A stretch of DNA of 5,064 nt from Gammaproteobacteria bacterium (GTDB taxonomy: Bacteria > Pseudomonadota > Gammaproteobacteria > SZUA-229). The stretch covers positions 1 to 5,064 of the forward strand of contig DROB01000267.1 in NCBI GenBank assembly GCA_011321985.1, read 5' to 3'. Positions 1-5,064 of this stretch are shown here, in pieces (positions within the stretch are counted from its first letter, which is position 1; each line of letters opens with the position of its first letter). Position numbers and translations under genes: made by a program. The notes below the pieces were generated by a model. The model was not told the origin of the DNA. It ran no database searches and worked only from the letters and a program-made list of their open reading frames with translations.

Positions 1-994
1 GAACCCCGAGTGCCTCAGTCGTTTTTACGGGGTGCTTCGTCATCGCCCGTAACCGCTGCATCAGTGTCTGATTGTGCATGCCACCACCACAGACATAGAT
101 TTCAGTCTTCCCGTTGCCCGGCGTATCGGTGTACTGATTAATCGCTCGGATGATCGAAGTTGTGGTTAGATCACATAAGGTGCTCTGGACATCGGCGATG
201 TCCATGTCGTTAACGGCGTAAGTGTTAAGCCACTCGAGGTTGAAATATTCGAAGCCGGTGCTCTTCGGTGGCGCGAGTTGAAAGTAATCGTCCATCAGCA
301 TATTGGCTAACAGTCTGGCATCGGTTTTACCTGATGCAGCAAGCACACCACTCTCATCGCAGGGTTGTTTTTTATGTCTTTTGATCCACGCGTCCATCAG
401 GGTGTTGCCCGGTCCGCAATCAAAGCCGATGACAGGCTGAGTTGCATCTTCAGGTAGCACTGTTATATTTGCAATGCCGCCGATATTTACAATTACCCGG
501 CTGGTATTTTCATTACTGAATACAGCCTGATGAAAGGCGGGGACCAAAGGTGCACCCTGTCCCCCCGCCCTGATGTCGGCGGTTCTGAAATCGGCGACAA
601 CGTCGATGCCGGTCAGAACAGCGAGTGTCTGCGCGTTGCCGATCTGCAGGGAGAAAGGATTTTCGATATCTGGTCGATGCCGGATGGTCTGGCCGTGACT
701 GCCGATGGCGGTAATGTCTTTCGCGGGGCAGGAGGTGTTTGCCAGTAAGGCCGAACAGGCTTCAGAAAATATTTCGGCGGTCTGGTTGTCCAGTACGTGC
801 AGTGAGGAAAGTTCATTGTCAGGGATATCGCGTGCTTTGATCAGGGCGTGCTGAATCGTATCCGGCCAGCGGTGGCTGTGTGTACCGATTAATATGGGTT
901 GTGTGCTGGAGAAATCGACCAGGACAGCATCAATGCCATCCATACTGGTACCGGACATCAGACCGATATACAGTTCAGGTTCGTTTGAAGACAT
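1..994 (-). CDS. anmK: Anhydro-N-acetylmuramic acid kinase, C-terminus cut by window edge
   Basis: Cytoplasmic sugar kinase of murein recycling. It opens the 1,6-anhydro ring of anhydro-N-acetylmuramic acid (anhMurNAc) and phosphorylates it with ATP to give MurNAc-6-phosphate. The frame stays open for 331 residues from the ATG at 994 to the left edge. Family motifs appear in order: GLMSGTSMDG (11-20, nucleotide-binding loop), IGSHGQT (97-103), GGQGAPLVP (144-152), VNIGGIAN (169-176), GFDCGPGN (190-197, whose Asp192 matches the catalytic base of the family), KSTGFEYFN (244-252) and CGGGMHN (302-308). Family members are about 370 residues, so roughly 40 C-terminal residues lie outside the window. 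An in-frame TGA four codons upstream (1004-1006) fixes the start, although the ribosome binding site is weak. It lies 43 bp behind the M23 peptidase gene on the same strand with no terminator visible between, so cotranscription is likely. One oddity is Phe248 where I recall Arg in KSTGRE. The identification is secure. Confidence 0.96.
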   Translation of the reverse strand, partial: MSSNEPELYIGLMSGTSMDGIDAVLVDFSSTQPILIGTHSHRWPDTIQHALIKARDIPDNELSSLHVLDNQTAEIFSEACSALLANTSCPAKDITAIGSHGQTIRHRPDIENPFSLQIGNAQTLAVLTGIDVVADFRTADIRAGGQGAPLVPAFHQAVFSNENTSRVIVNIGGIANITVLPEDATQPVIGFDCGPGNTLMDAWIKRHKKQPCDESGVLAASGKTDARLLANMLMDDYFQLAPPKSTGFEYFNLEWLNTYAVNDMDIADVQSTLCDLTTTSIIRAINQYTDTPGNGKTEIYVCGGGMHNQTLMQRLRAMTKHPVKTTEALGV

Positions 995-1037
995 GGCTTC
1001 TGTTCAGATTGGATAGTCTGAGCGAGGAAAGAACCGC

Positions 1038-2495
1038 TTATTCGGCTGCGGTGTCGGCAAGAGCCAGTTGTGATGAGCGAGTGACCAGATCAAGCTGCGC
1101 AAACACGGGTGTCGTCGTTAACTCGAAATCGGCCATGTAACGCTTCGGCACGGGTTTTGATTCTGGTAGATGCACGGTTAACGGGTTTCTGTGTGTACCA
1201 TTAACGCGGAATTCATAATGCAGATGAGGCCCGGTGGCGAGGCCGGAGCTACCGACATAGGCGATGGTCTGCCCCTGTTTTACTTTTGAGCCTTTCCTCA
1301 ACTTGCGATTATAGCTTTTCAGATGTGCGTACAGTGTCGAGTATTTGCTGCCATGCTGAAGGATGATGACGTTACCGTAACCGCCTTTCTTGCCCTTGAA
1401 AATAACTTTTCCATCGCCCGCTGCATGGATTGGTGTGCCACGTTTCGCAGCGTAATCAACACCTTTGTGGGAGCGGAATTTATGCAGGATAGGGTGGTAA
1501 CGATTGACCGTAAAGCGTGAACTGATACGGGAAAAATTGACCGGTGTGCGCAGGAATGCTTTTTTCATACTCTTGCCATCGGGGGTAAAGTATTCGCTAC
1601 GGTTCGTCTGTGGATTGGTGTAACGCACAGCGCGGTAGGTCTTGCCATTGTTGGTGAACTCGGCGGCGAGTATATTGCCATCAGAGATCTTTTCACCGTT
1701 ACGGAACAGTTCTTCGTACAGGACAGTGAAGTTATCGCCCTTGCGTATATCCAGAGCAAAATCGATATCCCAGCCAAATATACCGGCTAACTCCATGATG
1801 AGATTCTGTGAGATACCGGCTTTCTGAGCCGCCAGAAACAATGACGACTCGATGACACCGTGGGCATGAGCCTCCCGTGTCTCGATGATATGATTGTAGG
1901 TTTTAGCGACAAGTACGCCACTCTTGCGTTCGACCATCAGATACGATTTATGGTCGATATCGTAACGTAGTGCCTGCAGGTTTCCCTGGGCATCAGACAG
2001 GATGCGGATGATGTCTTTCGGATAGATCTTGCGCAGGGTTTTAACCGCTTTTCCCGATTTCATCAATTCGTCAAGTTGTTGTGGTTCAAGTTTTGCTCGT
2101 TTAAAAAGTCGAGCCAGGTTATCACCTGATTTCACTTTGAATTCACGCCATTCTTTTGGAGACAGGTGGTTGGCATCGTCGATGATTTTTTGCTGCGCCT
2201 GTAGCTCGGGCAGACCCAGTGCAAAACTTTCACGCGCCCGCTCATCAGCAAGCTTCTCGGCGGGTGTTGTTATCTGTTTGAATCCGGTGGATGATTCTCC
2301 ACGATCTGCTATCGAGATATCGTTAAGGTTTTTACCGGCAATACCCTCCATATCCTGAGGTGTATCAGGCGTGTTGGCGATAACCGCACCAATTCCTGCA
2401 AATGCAATGGCCAATAGTGCCCAACGTATCCGGATATATCCACGTTGAGAATTCTGTTGCTGGTTAAAGCGGAAGTCTTTGCTGATCAGTGACAT
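1038..2495 (-). CDS. mepM: Membrane-anchored M23 murein DD-endopeptidase, MepM/YebA family
   Basis: Zinc peptidase expected to cut peptide cross-links in periplasmic peptidoglycan, making room for new strands. The 485 residues show a basic N-terminus and one membrane segment (about 25-41, RWALLAIAFAGIGAVIA), then a charged linker. A LysM/OapA-like domain follows (about 117-167, beginning FKVKSGDNLARLF), then a Csd3-like middle domain (about 195-315) and the M23 domain (about 318-440). Catalytic residues are intact: His343 and Asp347 in HKGVDYAA and His426 in GPHLHYEF as zinc ligands, with His391 (YAHL) and His424 as the other active-site histidines. E. coli MepM is about 440 residues, and part of the extra length is a C-terminal tail (about 445-485) without a recognisable domain. 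An in-frame TAA four codons upstream (2505-2507) fixes the ATG, but no clear Shine-Dalgarno precedes it. It is divergent from tyrS and probably leads an operon with anmK. Family membership is secure. The mepM symbol rests on architecture and neighbourhood, and the cleaved bond is inferred from the family. Confidence 0.93.
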   Translation of the reverse strand: MSLISKDFRFNQQQNSQRGYIRIRWALLAIAFAGIGAVIANTPDTPQDMEGIAGKNLNDISIADRGESSTGFKQITTPAEKLADERARESFALGLPELQAQQKIIDDANHLSPKEWREFKVKSGDNLARLFKRAKLEPQQLDELMKSGKAVKTLRKIYPKDIIRILSDAQGNLQALRYDIDHKSYLMVERKSGVLVAKTYNHIIETREAHAHGVIESSLFLAAQKAGISQNLIMELAGIFGWDIDFALDIRKGDNFTVLYEELFRNGEKISDGNILAAEFTNNGKTYRAVRYTNPQTNRSEYFTPDGKSMKKAFLRTPVNFSRISSRFTVNRYHPILHKFRSHKGVDYAAKRGTPIHAAGDGKVIFKGKKGGYGNVIILQHGSKYSTLYAHLKSYNRKLRKGSKVKQGQTIAYVGSSGLATGPHLHYEFRVNGTHRNPLTVHLPESKPVPKRYMADFELTTTPVFAQLDLVTRSSQLALADTAAE

Positions 2496-2539
2496 TGATG
2501 TAAGTTATTGTTTATAAAGATAGTTATGGCTGTATATTG

Positions 2540-2568
2540 AATGTAGTCGTAAAACGGTACCGGGTCAA
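2540..2568 (-). promoter_or_regulatory. Putative sigma-70-type promoter for the M23 peptidase-anmK operon
   Basis: Read on the minus strand, TTGACC (2563-2568, five of six matches to TTGACA) is followed after exactly 17 bp by TACATT (2540-2545, four of six matches to TATAAT). It would give a leader of roughly 35-40 nt before the peptidase ATG at 2495. It lies in the only intergenic region and points the right way. The spacer contains the palindrome CGGTACCG. The prediction is by eye; a TATA-like stretch nearer the gene (2511-2516) has no good -35 partner. Confidence 0.5.
2555..2562. repeat. Perfect 8-bp palindrome in the predicted peptidase promoter spacer
   Basis: CGGTACCG is self-complementary and directly abuts the -35 box of the predicted leftward promoter, inside its 17-bp spacer. 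A repressor or spacer-binding activator could sit there, but the site is short, includes a common hexamer (GGTACC) and may be chance. No protein is proposed. Confidence 0.3.
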
Positions 2569-2569
2569 T

Positions 2570-2605
2570 GAATTTGTCGGTAAATTTGCCAGTGATTTTG
2601 TCAGA
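2570..2605. repeat. Three imperfect 12-bp tandem repeats between the divergent promoters
   Basis: Three consecutive 12-bp units are GAATTTGTCGGT (2570-2581), AAATTTGCCAGT (2582-2593) and GATTTTGTCAGA (2594-2605). Units 1 and 2 agree at 9 of 12 positions, 1 and 3 at 9, and 2 and 3 at 8; TTTG and a following C recur in every unit. The array starts one base upstream of the predicted peptidase -35 box and ends about 45 bp before the predicted tyrS -35 box. It could be a multi-site operator, an AT-rich upstream element, or decayed tandem duplication. The repetition is directly visible; any function is inference. Confidence 0.5.
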
Positions 2606-2650
2606 AACTGGATTAATTTGAAGCATTTATTCAATATTTCTAATGAGTAG

Positions 2651-2679
2651 TTGAGAAACTATTGCCGCGCAGGTATCTT
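2651..2679 (+). promoter_or_regulatory. tyrS: Putative sigma-70-type promoter for tyrS
   Basis: TTGAGA (2651-2656, five of six matches to TTGACA) is followed after 17 bp by TATCTT (2674-2679, four of six to TATAAT). Transcription would begin near 2686, leaving a leader of only about 20 nt before the start codon. Such a leader has no room for attenuation or a T-box. A 5-bp inverted repeat, TAGTT/AACTA (2648-2661), overlaps the -35 box but is too weak to call an operator. The call is by eye. Confidence 0.45.
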
Positions 2680-2695
2680 ATACACCTTTTTATCT

Positions 2696-2700
2696 GGAAG
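2696..2700 (+). promoter_or_regulatory. tyrS: Ribosome binding site that decides the tyrS start
   Basis: GGAAG lies 6 nt before the ATG at 2707 and 9 nt before a second ATG at 2710. It supports a start at this ATG pair rather than the in-frame TTG at 2662, which would add 15 residues (MPRRYLIHLFIWKPV) unlike family N-termini and would lie upstream of the predicted -10 box. Confidence 0.6.
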
Positions 2701-2706
2701 CCAGTC

Positions 2707-3906
2707 ATGATGCCTATAGAATCACAATTAGAATTAATCCAGCGAGGAGCCGATGAGATCCTCGTGGAAAAAGAACTGGTAGCCAAATTAAAAGAGGGTC
2801 GGCCGCTGAAAATTAAAGCCGGTTTTGACCCCACGGCACCCGACTTGCACCTCGGTCATACCGTGCTGATCAATAAGTTGCGTCAATTTCAGGATCTTGG
2901 GCACGAGGTGATGTTCCTGATCGGTGACTTTACCGGCATGATCGGCGACCCCACGGGTAAATCCGCCACACGTCCACCACTGACTCAGGAAGATGTCGAA
3001 AAAAATTCAGAAACCTATCAACAGCAGATATTTAAAATTCTGGACAGAGATAAAACGAAAGTGATGTTCAACTCACAATGGATGAGCAAGATGAACAGTG
3101 CAGATATGATCAAGCTGGCAGCGAGTTCCACCGTCGCAAGAATGCTGGAGCGTGATGATTTTAGCAAGCGGTACAAAGGCGGGCAGTCTATCGCTATCCA
3201 CGAATTTTTATACCCGTTGATCCAGGGTTACGATTCGGTCGCCATGCAGGCCGATGTCGAACTGGGCGGCACCGATCAGAAATTTAACCTGTTGATGGGC
3301 AGACAACTTCAGGAACAACATGGGCAGAAGCCACAATGTGTATTGACCATGCCGATCCTCGAAGGACTTGATGGTGTGCAGAAGATGTCAAAGTCATTGA
3401 ACAACTATATCGGTATCGCTGATGAACCCAGAGATATGTTCGGTAAGATCATGTCGATATCTGATGACCTGATGTGGCGCTATTTTGAGTTACTCAGTTT
3501 TCGACCGATGAGTGAGATCGAAGGTTTCAGAGAGGAGATGCAGCAGGGTAAAAATCCGCGTGATATCAAGTTTTTACTGGCCGAAGAGATCATCGCCCGT
3601 TTCCACAGTGAAGCGGAAGCCACAGCCGCGCGTGAAGGTTTCATCGCGCAGTTCGCTAAAAACAGGATTCCAGACGATATCCCGGAACTTTCATTTGATG
3701 CTCCAGAGGAAGGTTACCCCATTGCTAATTTACTTAAAGATGCCGGTCTGTGCGGCAGCACCAGCGATGCCATGCGAATGATCCAGCAGGGTGCAGCGAA
3801 AATCGATGGCGAGAAGATAGCGGATAAATCGGTAAGAATCCTGCAAGGAACAGAGGCGGTATTCCAGGTAGGAAAGCGGAAATTTGCCAAACTGAAAATT
3901 CACTAG
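2707..3906 (+). CDS. tyrS: Tyrosyl-tRNA synthetase, type 2 clade
   Basis: Class I aminoacyl-tRNA synthetase that activates tyrosine with ATP and loads it onto tRNA-Tyr in the cytoplasm. The chosen start gives 399 residues, the usual size for the clade. The Rossmann catalytic domain begins with AGFDPTAPDLHLGH (38-51), whose HLGH is the HIGH signature. It continues with IGDFTGMIGDPTGKS (72-86), the tyrosine/adenylate pocket region with GYDSVAMQADVELGGTDQ (174-191), and KMSKS (226-230), the ATP loop. An S4-type RNA-binding domain occupies about 335-396. The sequence matches the type 2 (TyrZ-like) form rather than the E. coli TyrS form, whose N-terminal motif reads CGFDPTADSLHLGH. ATGs at 2707 and 2710 are both possible, differing by one residue. 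It is transcribed divergently from the M23 peptidase gene, and its stop is only 3 bp before a lipoprotein gene. All active-site motifs are intact. Confidence 0.98.
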   Translation: MMPIESQLELIQRGADEILVEKELVAKLKEGRPLKIKAGFDPTAPDLHLGHTVLINKLRQFQDLGHEVMFLIGDFTGMIGDPTGKSATRPPLTQEDVEKNSETYQQQIFKILDRDKTKVMFNSQWMSKMNSADMIKLAASSTVARMLERDDFSKRYKGGQSIAIHEFLYPLIQGYDSVAMQADVELGGTDQKFNLLMGRQLQEQHGQKPQCVLTMPILEGLDGVQKMSKSLNNYIGIADEPRDMFGKIMSISDDLMWRYFELLSFRPMSEIEGFREEMQQGKNPRDIKFLLAEEIIARFHSEAEATAAREGFIAQFAKNRIPDDIPELSFDAPEEGYPIANLLKDAGLCGSTSDAMRMIQQGAAKIDGEKIADKSVRILQGTEAVFQVGKRKFAKLKIH

Positions 3907-3909
3907 CGG

Positions 3910-4383
3910 ATGAGTAAAAAGATGTCCAACCTTCGACTTTTTATCCTGCTGACACTGATATCTGTAGTTATAGCCTGTTCATCAACAGAAGACACTTCAG
4001 GTCTGGATGTTGATCTGGATGACCTGACTGGCCTGTGGGATAGTTCTGAGAAACAGGGAAATAAAACCGACATCATCTATACTCGTGTGACCAGTGAAGG
4101 CGAGATTATCGAGTATGATTTCGATGGTGATGCGGTTGATCAGGGTCTGGATTGTTATCAGATTGAATCGGGTTCGATCAAATCACTTACCGCTAACCGT
4201 TTTATGGTGAACGCTGATATGCATGCGAAGCAGTTCGAAGTCGAACTGGAATTACGGGATGACGGGCATGCATTAAAAATCTATTTTATGGATGAGAAGG
4301 ATCCTTCAAAAACCCTTGAATCTCAGATATGGACACGAGAATCCGACACCTCCATACTCGATGATGAACCTTCATGTAAATAA
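3910..4383 (+). CDS. Small predicted outer-membrane lipoprotein of unknown function
   Basis: I do not recognise the family. The 157-residue product starts with a basic stretch and a hydrophobic segment (about 8-22), ending in a lipobox VIAC with Cys23 as the expected lipidation site. Ser follows the Cys, which by the +2 rule favours export to the outer membrane. The mature part opens with an acidic linker (LDVDLDDLTG), then a GxW motif (Gly41-Leu42-Trp43) and alternating polar/hydrophobic stretches that look like beta strands (about 55-145). This suggests a small lipocalin-like barrel, but only weakly. Cys82 and Cys156 are the sole cysteines after the lipid site and could form a disulfide. 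The ATG at 3910 is 3 bp after the tyrS stop with no Shine-Dalgarno, so translation may depend on ribosomes finishing tyrS; the ATG at 3922 is an alternative start. The protein-coding call and lipoprotein call are solid; the fold is a guess. Confidence 0.82.
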   Translation: MSKKMSNLRLFILLTLISVVIACSSTEDTSGLDVDLDDLTGLWDSSEKQGNKTDIIYTRVTSEGEIIEYDFDGDAVDQGLDCYQIESGSIKSLTANRFMVNADMHAKQFEVELELRDDGHALKIYFMDEKDPSKTLESQIWTRESDTSILDDEPSCK

Positions 4384-4384
4384 T

Positions 4385-4388
4385 GGAG
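4385..4388 (+). promoter_or_regulatory. Ribosome binding site for the secreted protein gene at 4394
   Basis: GGAG lies 5 nt before the ATG at 4394 and starts one base after the lipoprotein stop codon. It is the clearest Shine-Dalgarno in the window and supports 4394 over the overlapping ATG at 4383, whose frame closes after 16 codons. Confidence 0.65.
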
Positions 4389-4393
4389 AAAGT

Positions 4394-5064
4394 ATGTGCC
4401 GTCCGATATTTTATAATCTGTTTTTTGTTTTAGTCCTGTTAGCTCCAGCTGTACATGCCAGGTCTTTTGTCGTTGCGTCCGAGGTTCAGATCAATACGGG
4501 TGACTGGTTCCCTTTACCTGTAGAGGATATGAAAGCTGCAGCGGTAGACGTGGCTCTGGATGAGCTGACGAAAGGGGGATTGTTTTCTATCGTCCCGGAA
4601 TCTGACAAGTCTCAGAGCCTATCGAATAAATTGACTCTGACGATTTCTCTGATCGGCCCTGCGGAAACGGCAAAGTTGACGATTAAAGTTAATCTGAAGG
4701 ACCACGCAACATATATTTCAACGGCATCGATATCGGTGCATGATATGGATTTCCAGGGCATTTATAATGCTTTTGAACATATTGGTCTGGTTGCAGCGCA
4801 GCGGCTGAACGATAAAACCGAAGCACTGGTCATCCTGCCTGCCAGTCGGCCCGAGAGTAGCAGGGAACCTGATAATAAAAAATTAAAGGTGATCTATGAC
4901 AGGGCGCAGAAATTAAAACGCCAGTATCAATACAAAAAATCACGTATCTTGTTCGAACAGGTAGCGGCGGCTAAAGGCGAAGGTAGTGACCAGCTGAATG
5001 CACTGGCGAAAGATGAGCTCATATATGGTCTGACAGTATTCGAAGCTAAACAGTCGATGGTCGC
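4394..5064 (+). CDS. Secreted periplasmic protein with possible TPR-like helices, 3' end outside window
   Basis: I do not recognise the family. The frame is open for 223 residues from the ATG to the right edge. A signal peptide is clear: hydrophobic core FYNLFFVLVLLAPA followed by a VHA cleavage site after residue 22. Cys2 precedes the hydrophobic core and is not a lipobox. Residues about 44-100 read as a helix (DMKAAAVDVALDELTKGG), then GLFSIVPES and further strands, a pattern reminiscent of the alpha/beta domains of TolB-N or CsgG/FlgO-type envelope proteins. Residues about 163-223 are charged and helical (KVIYDRAQKLKRQYQYKKSRILFEQV), resembling a TPR hairpin that may continue beyond the edge. 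It starts 10 bp after the lipoprotein stop, so the two are probably cotranscribed and may work together in the envelope. Gene and export are well supported; domain resemblance is by eye only. Confidence 0.8.
   Translation, partial: MCRPIFYNLFFVLVLLAPAVHARSFVVASEVQINTGDWFPLPVEDMKAAAVDVALDELTKGGLFSIVPESDKSQSLSNKLTLTISLIGPAETAKLTIKVNLKDHATYISTASISVHDMDFQGIYNAFEHIGLVAAQRLNDKTEALVILPASRPESSREPDNKKLKVIYDRAQKLKRQYQYKKSRILFEQVAAAKGEGSDQLNALAKDELIYGLTVFEAKQSMV

Noticed and set aside
530..1140. Open frames of 72 and 86 codons on the plus strand (530-748 and 880-1140)
   Set aside because: They are antisense to anmK and the end of the M23 gene, whose protein motifs are unmistakable; the translations look like reverse-strand shadows.
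1323..2358. Plus-strand open frames of 61-109 codons inside the M23 gene
   Set aside because: They oppose a complete, motif-rich peptidase gene, and their compositions (Ser/Arg-rich) are typical of antisense frames.
2601..2660. Repeated AGAAACT (2603-2609 and 2654-2660) and a 5-bp inverted repeat at 2648-2661
   Set aside because: They are short matches in AT-rich sequence and could easily arise by chance; not enough to call operators.
2662..2706. N-terminal extension of tyrS starting from a TTG at 2662
   Set aside because: It would add 15 residues unlike family N-termini, lies upstream of the predicted -10 box, and the GGAAG at 2696-2700 fits the ATG pair at 2707/2710.
2640..2834. 64-codon open frame on the minus strand across the tyrS 5' end
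   Set aside because: It lies antisense to the conserved tyrS N-terminus, has no recognisable motif, and would overlap the predicted tyrS promoter.
3512..3781. 89-codon open frame overlapping tyrS in another plus frame
   Set aside because: It lies wholly within the conserved C-terminal part of tyrS and has no motif or ribosome binding site of note.
4000..4035. Repeated TCTGGATG in the lipoprotein gene
   Set aside because: It is explained by codons of the acidic Leu-Asp-rich linker (LDVDLDDL).
4383..4433. ATG overlapping the lipoprotein stop (TAATG)
   Set aside because: The frame ends after 16 codons; the ATG at 4394 has a well-placed GGAG and leads into a clear signal peptide.
4419..4433. 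T-rich run resembling a terminator tail
   Set aside because: No stable GC-rich stem precedes it, and it encodes the hydrophobic core of the signal peptide.

Overview
The window looks like ordinary chromosomal DNA from a gammaproteobacterium. The evidence is gene content and order: a divergent pair with tyrS (the roughly 400-residue, type 2 clade) reading right, and an M23 murein endopeptidase of the MepM/YebA family followed by anmK reading left. From general knowledge, this tyrS / M23 peptidase / anmK block is conserved in Pseudomonas and relatives. I cannot name a genus. Base composition is moderate and shows no obvious break between genes by eye.

Layout. Positions 1-994 (minus) hold anmK, cut at its C-terminal end by the window edge. 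Positions 1038-2495 (minus) hold a complete M23 endopeptidase, with 43 bp between it and anmK, so the two probably form one operon. Positions 2496-2706 are the only sizeable intergenic region. It carries a plausible leftward promoter for the peptidase-anmK pair, a plausible rightward promoter for tyrS, three imperfect 12-bp tandem repeats and an 8-bp palindrome. Positions 2707-3906 (plus) hold tyrS. Three bases after its stop begins a small predicted lipoprotein (3910-4383), and 10 bp after that begins a secreted protein (4394 to the right edge, incomplete). These last three genes are so tightly packed that they probably share a transcript.

How the genes fit together. The left arm concerns cell-wall turnover: the M23 enzyme cuts peptide cross-links in the periplasm, and AnmK returns anhydro-N-acetylmuramic acid to cytoplasmic metabolism. 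The right arm joins a translation housekeeping gene to two envelope proteins of unknown function. Those two are the least explained part of the window. I see no RNA gene, mobile element, CRISPR array, defence gene or intrinsic terminator, and no convincing new multi-gene system. There is no gene-free stretch over 300 bp.
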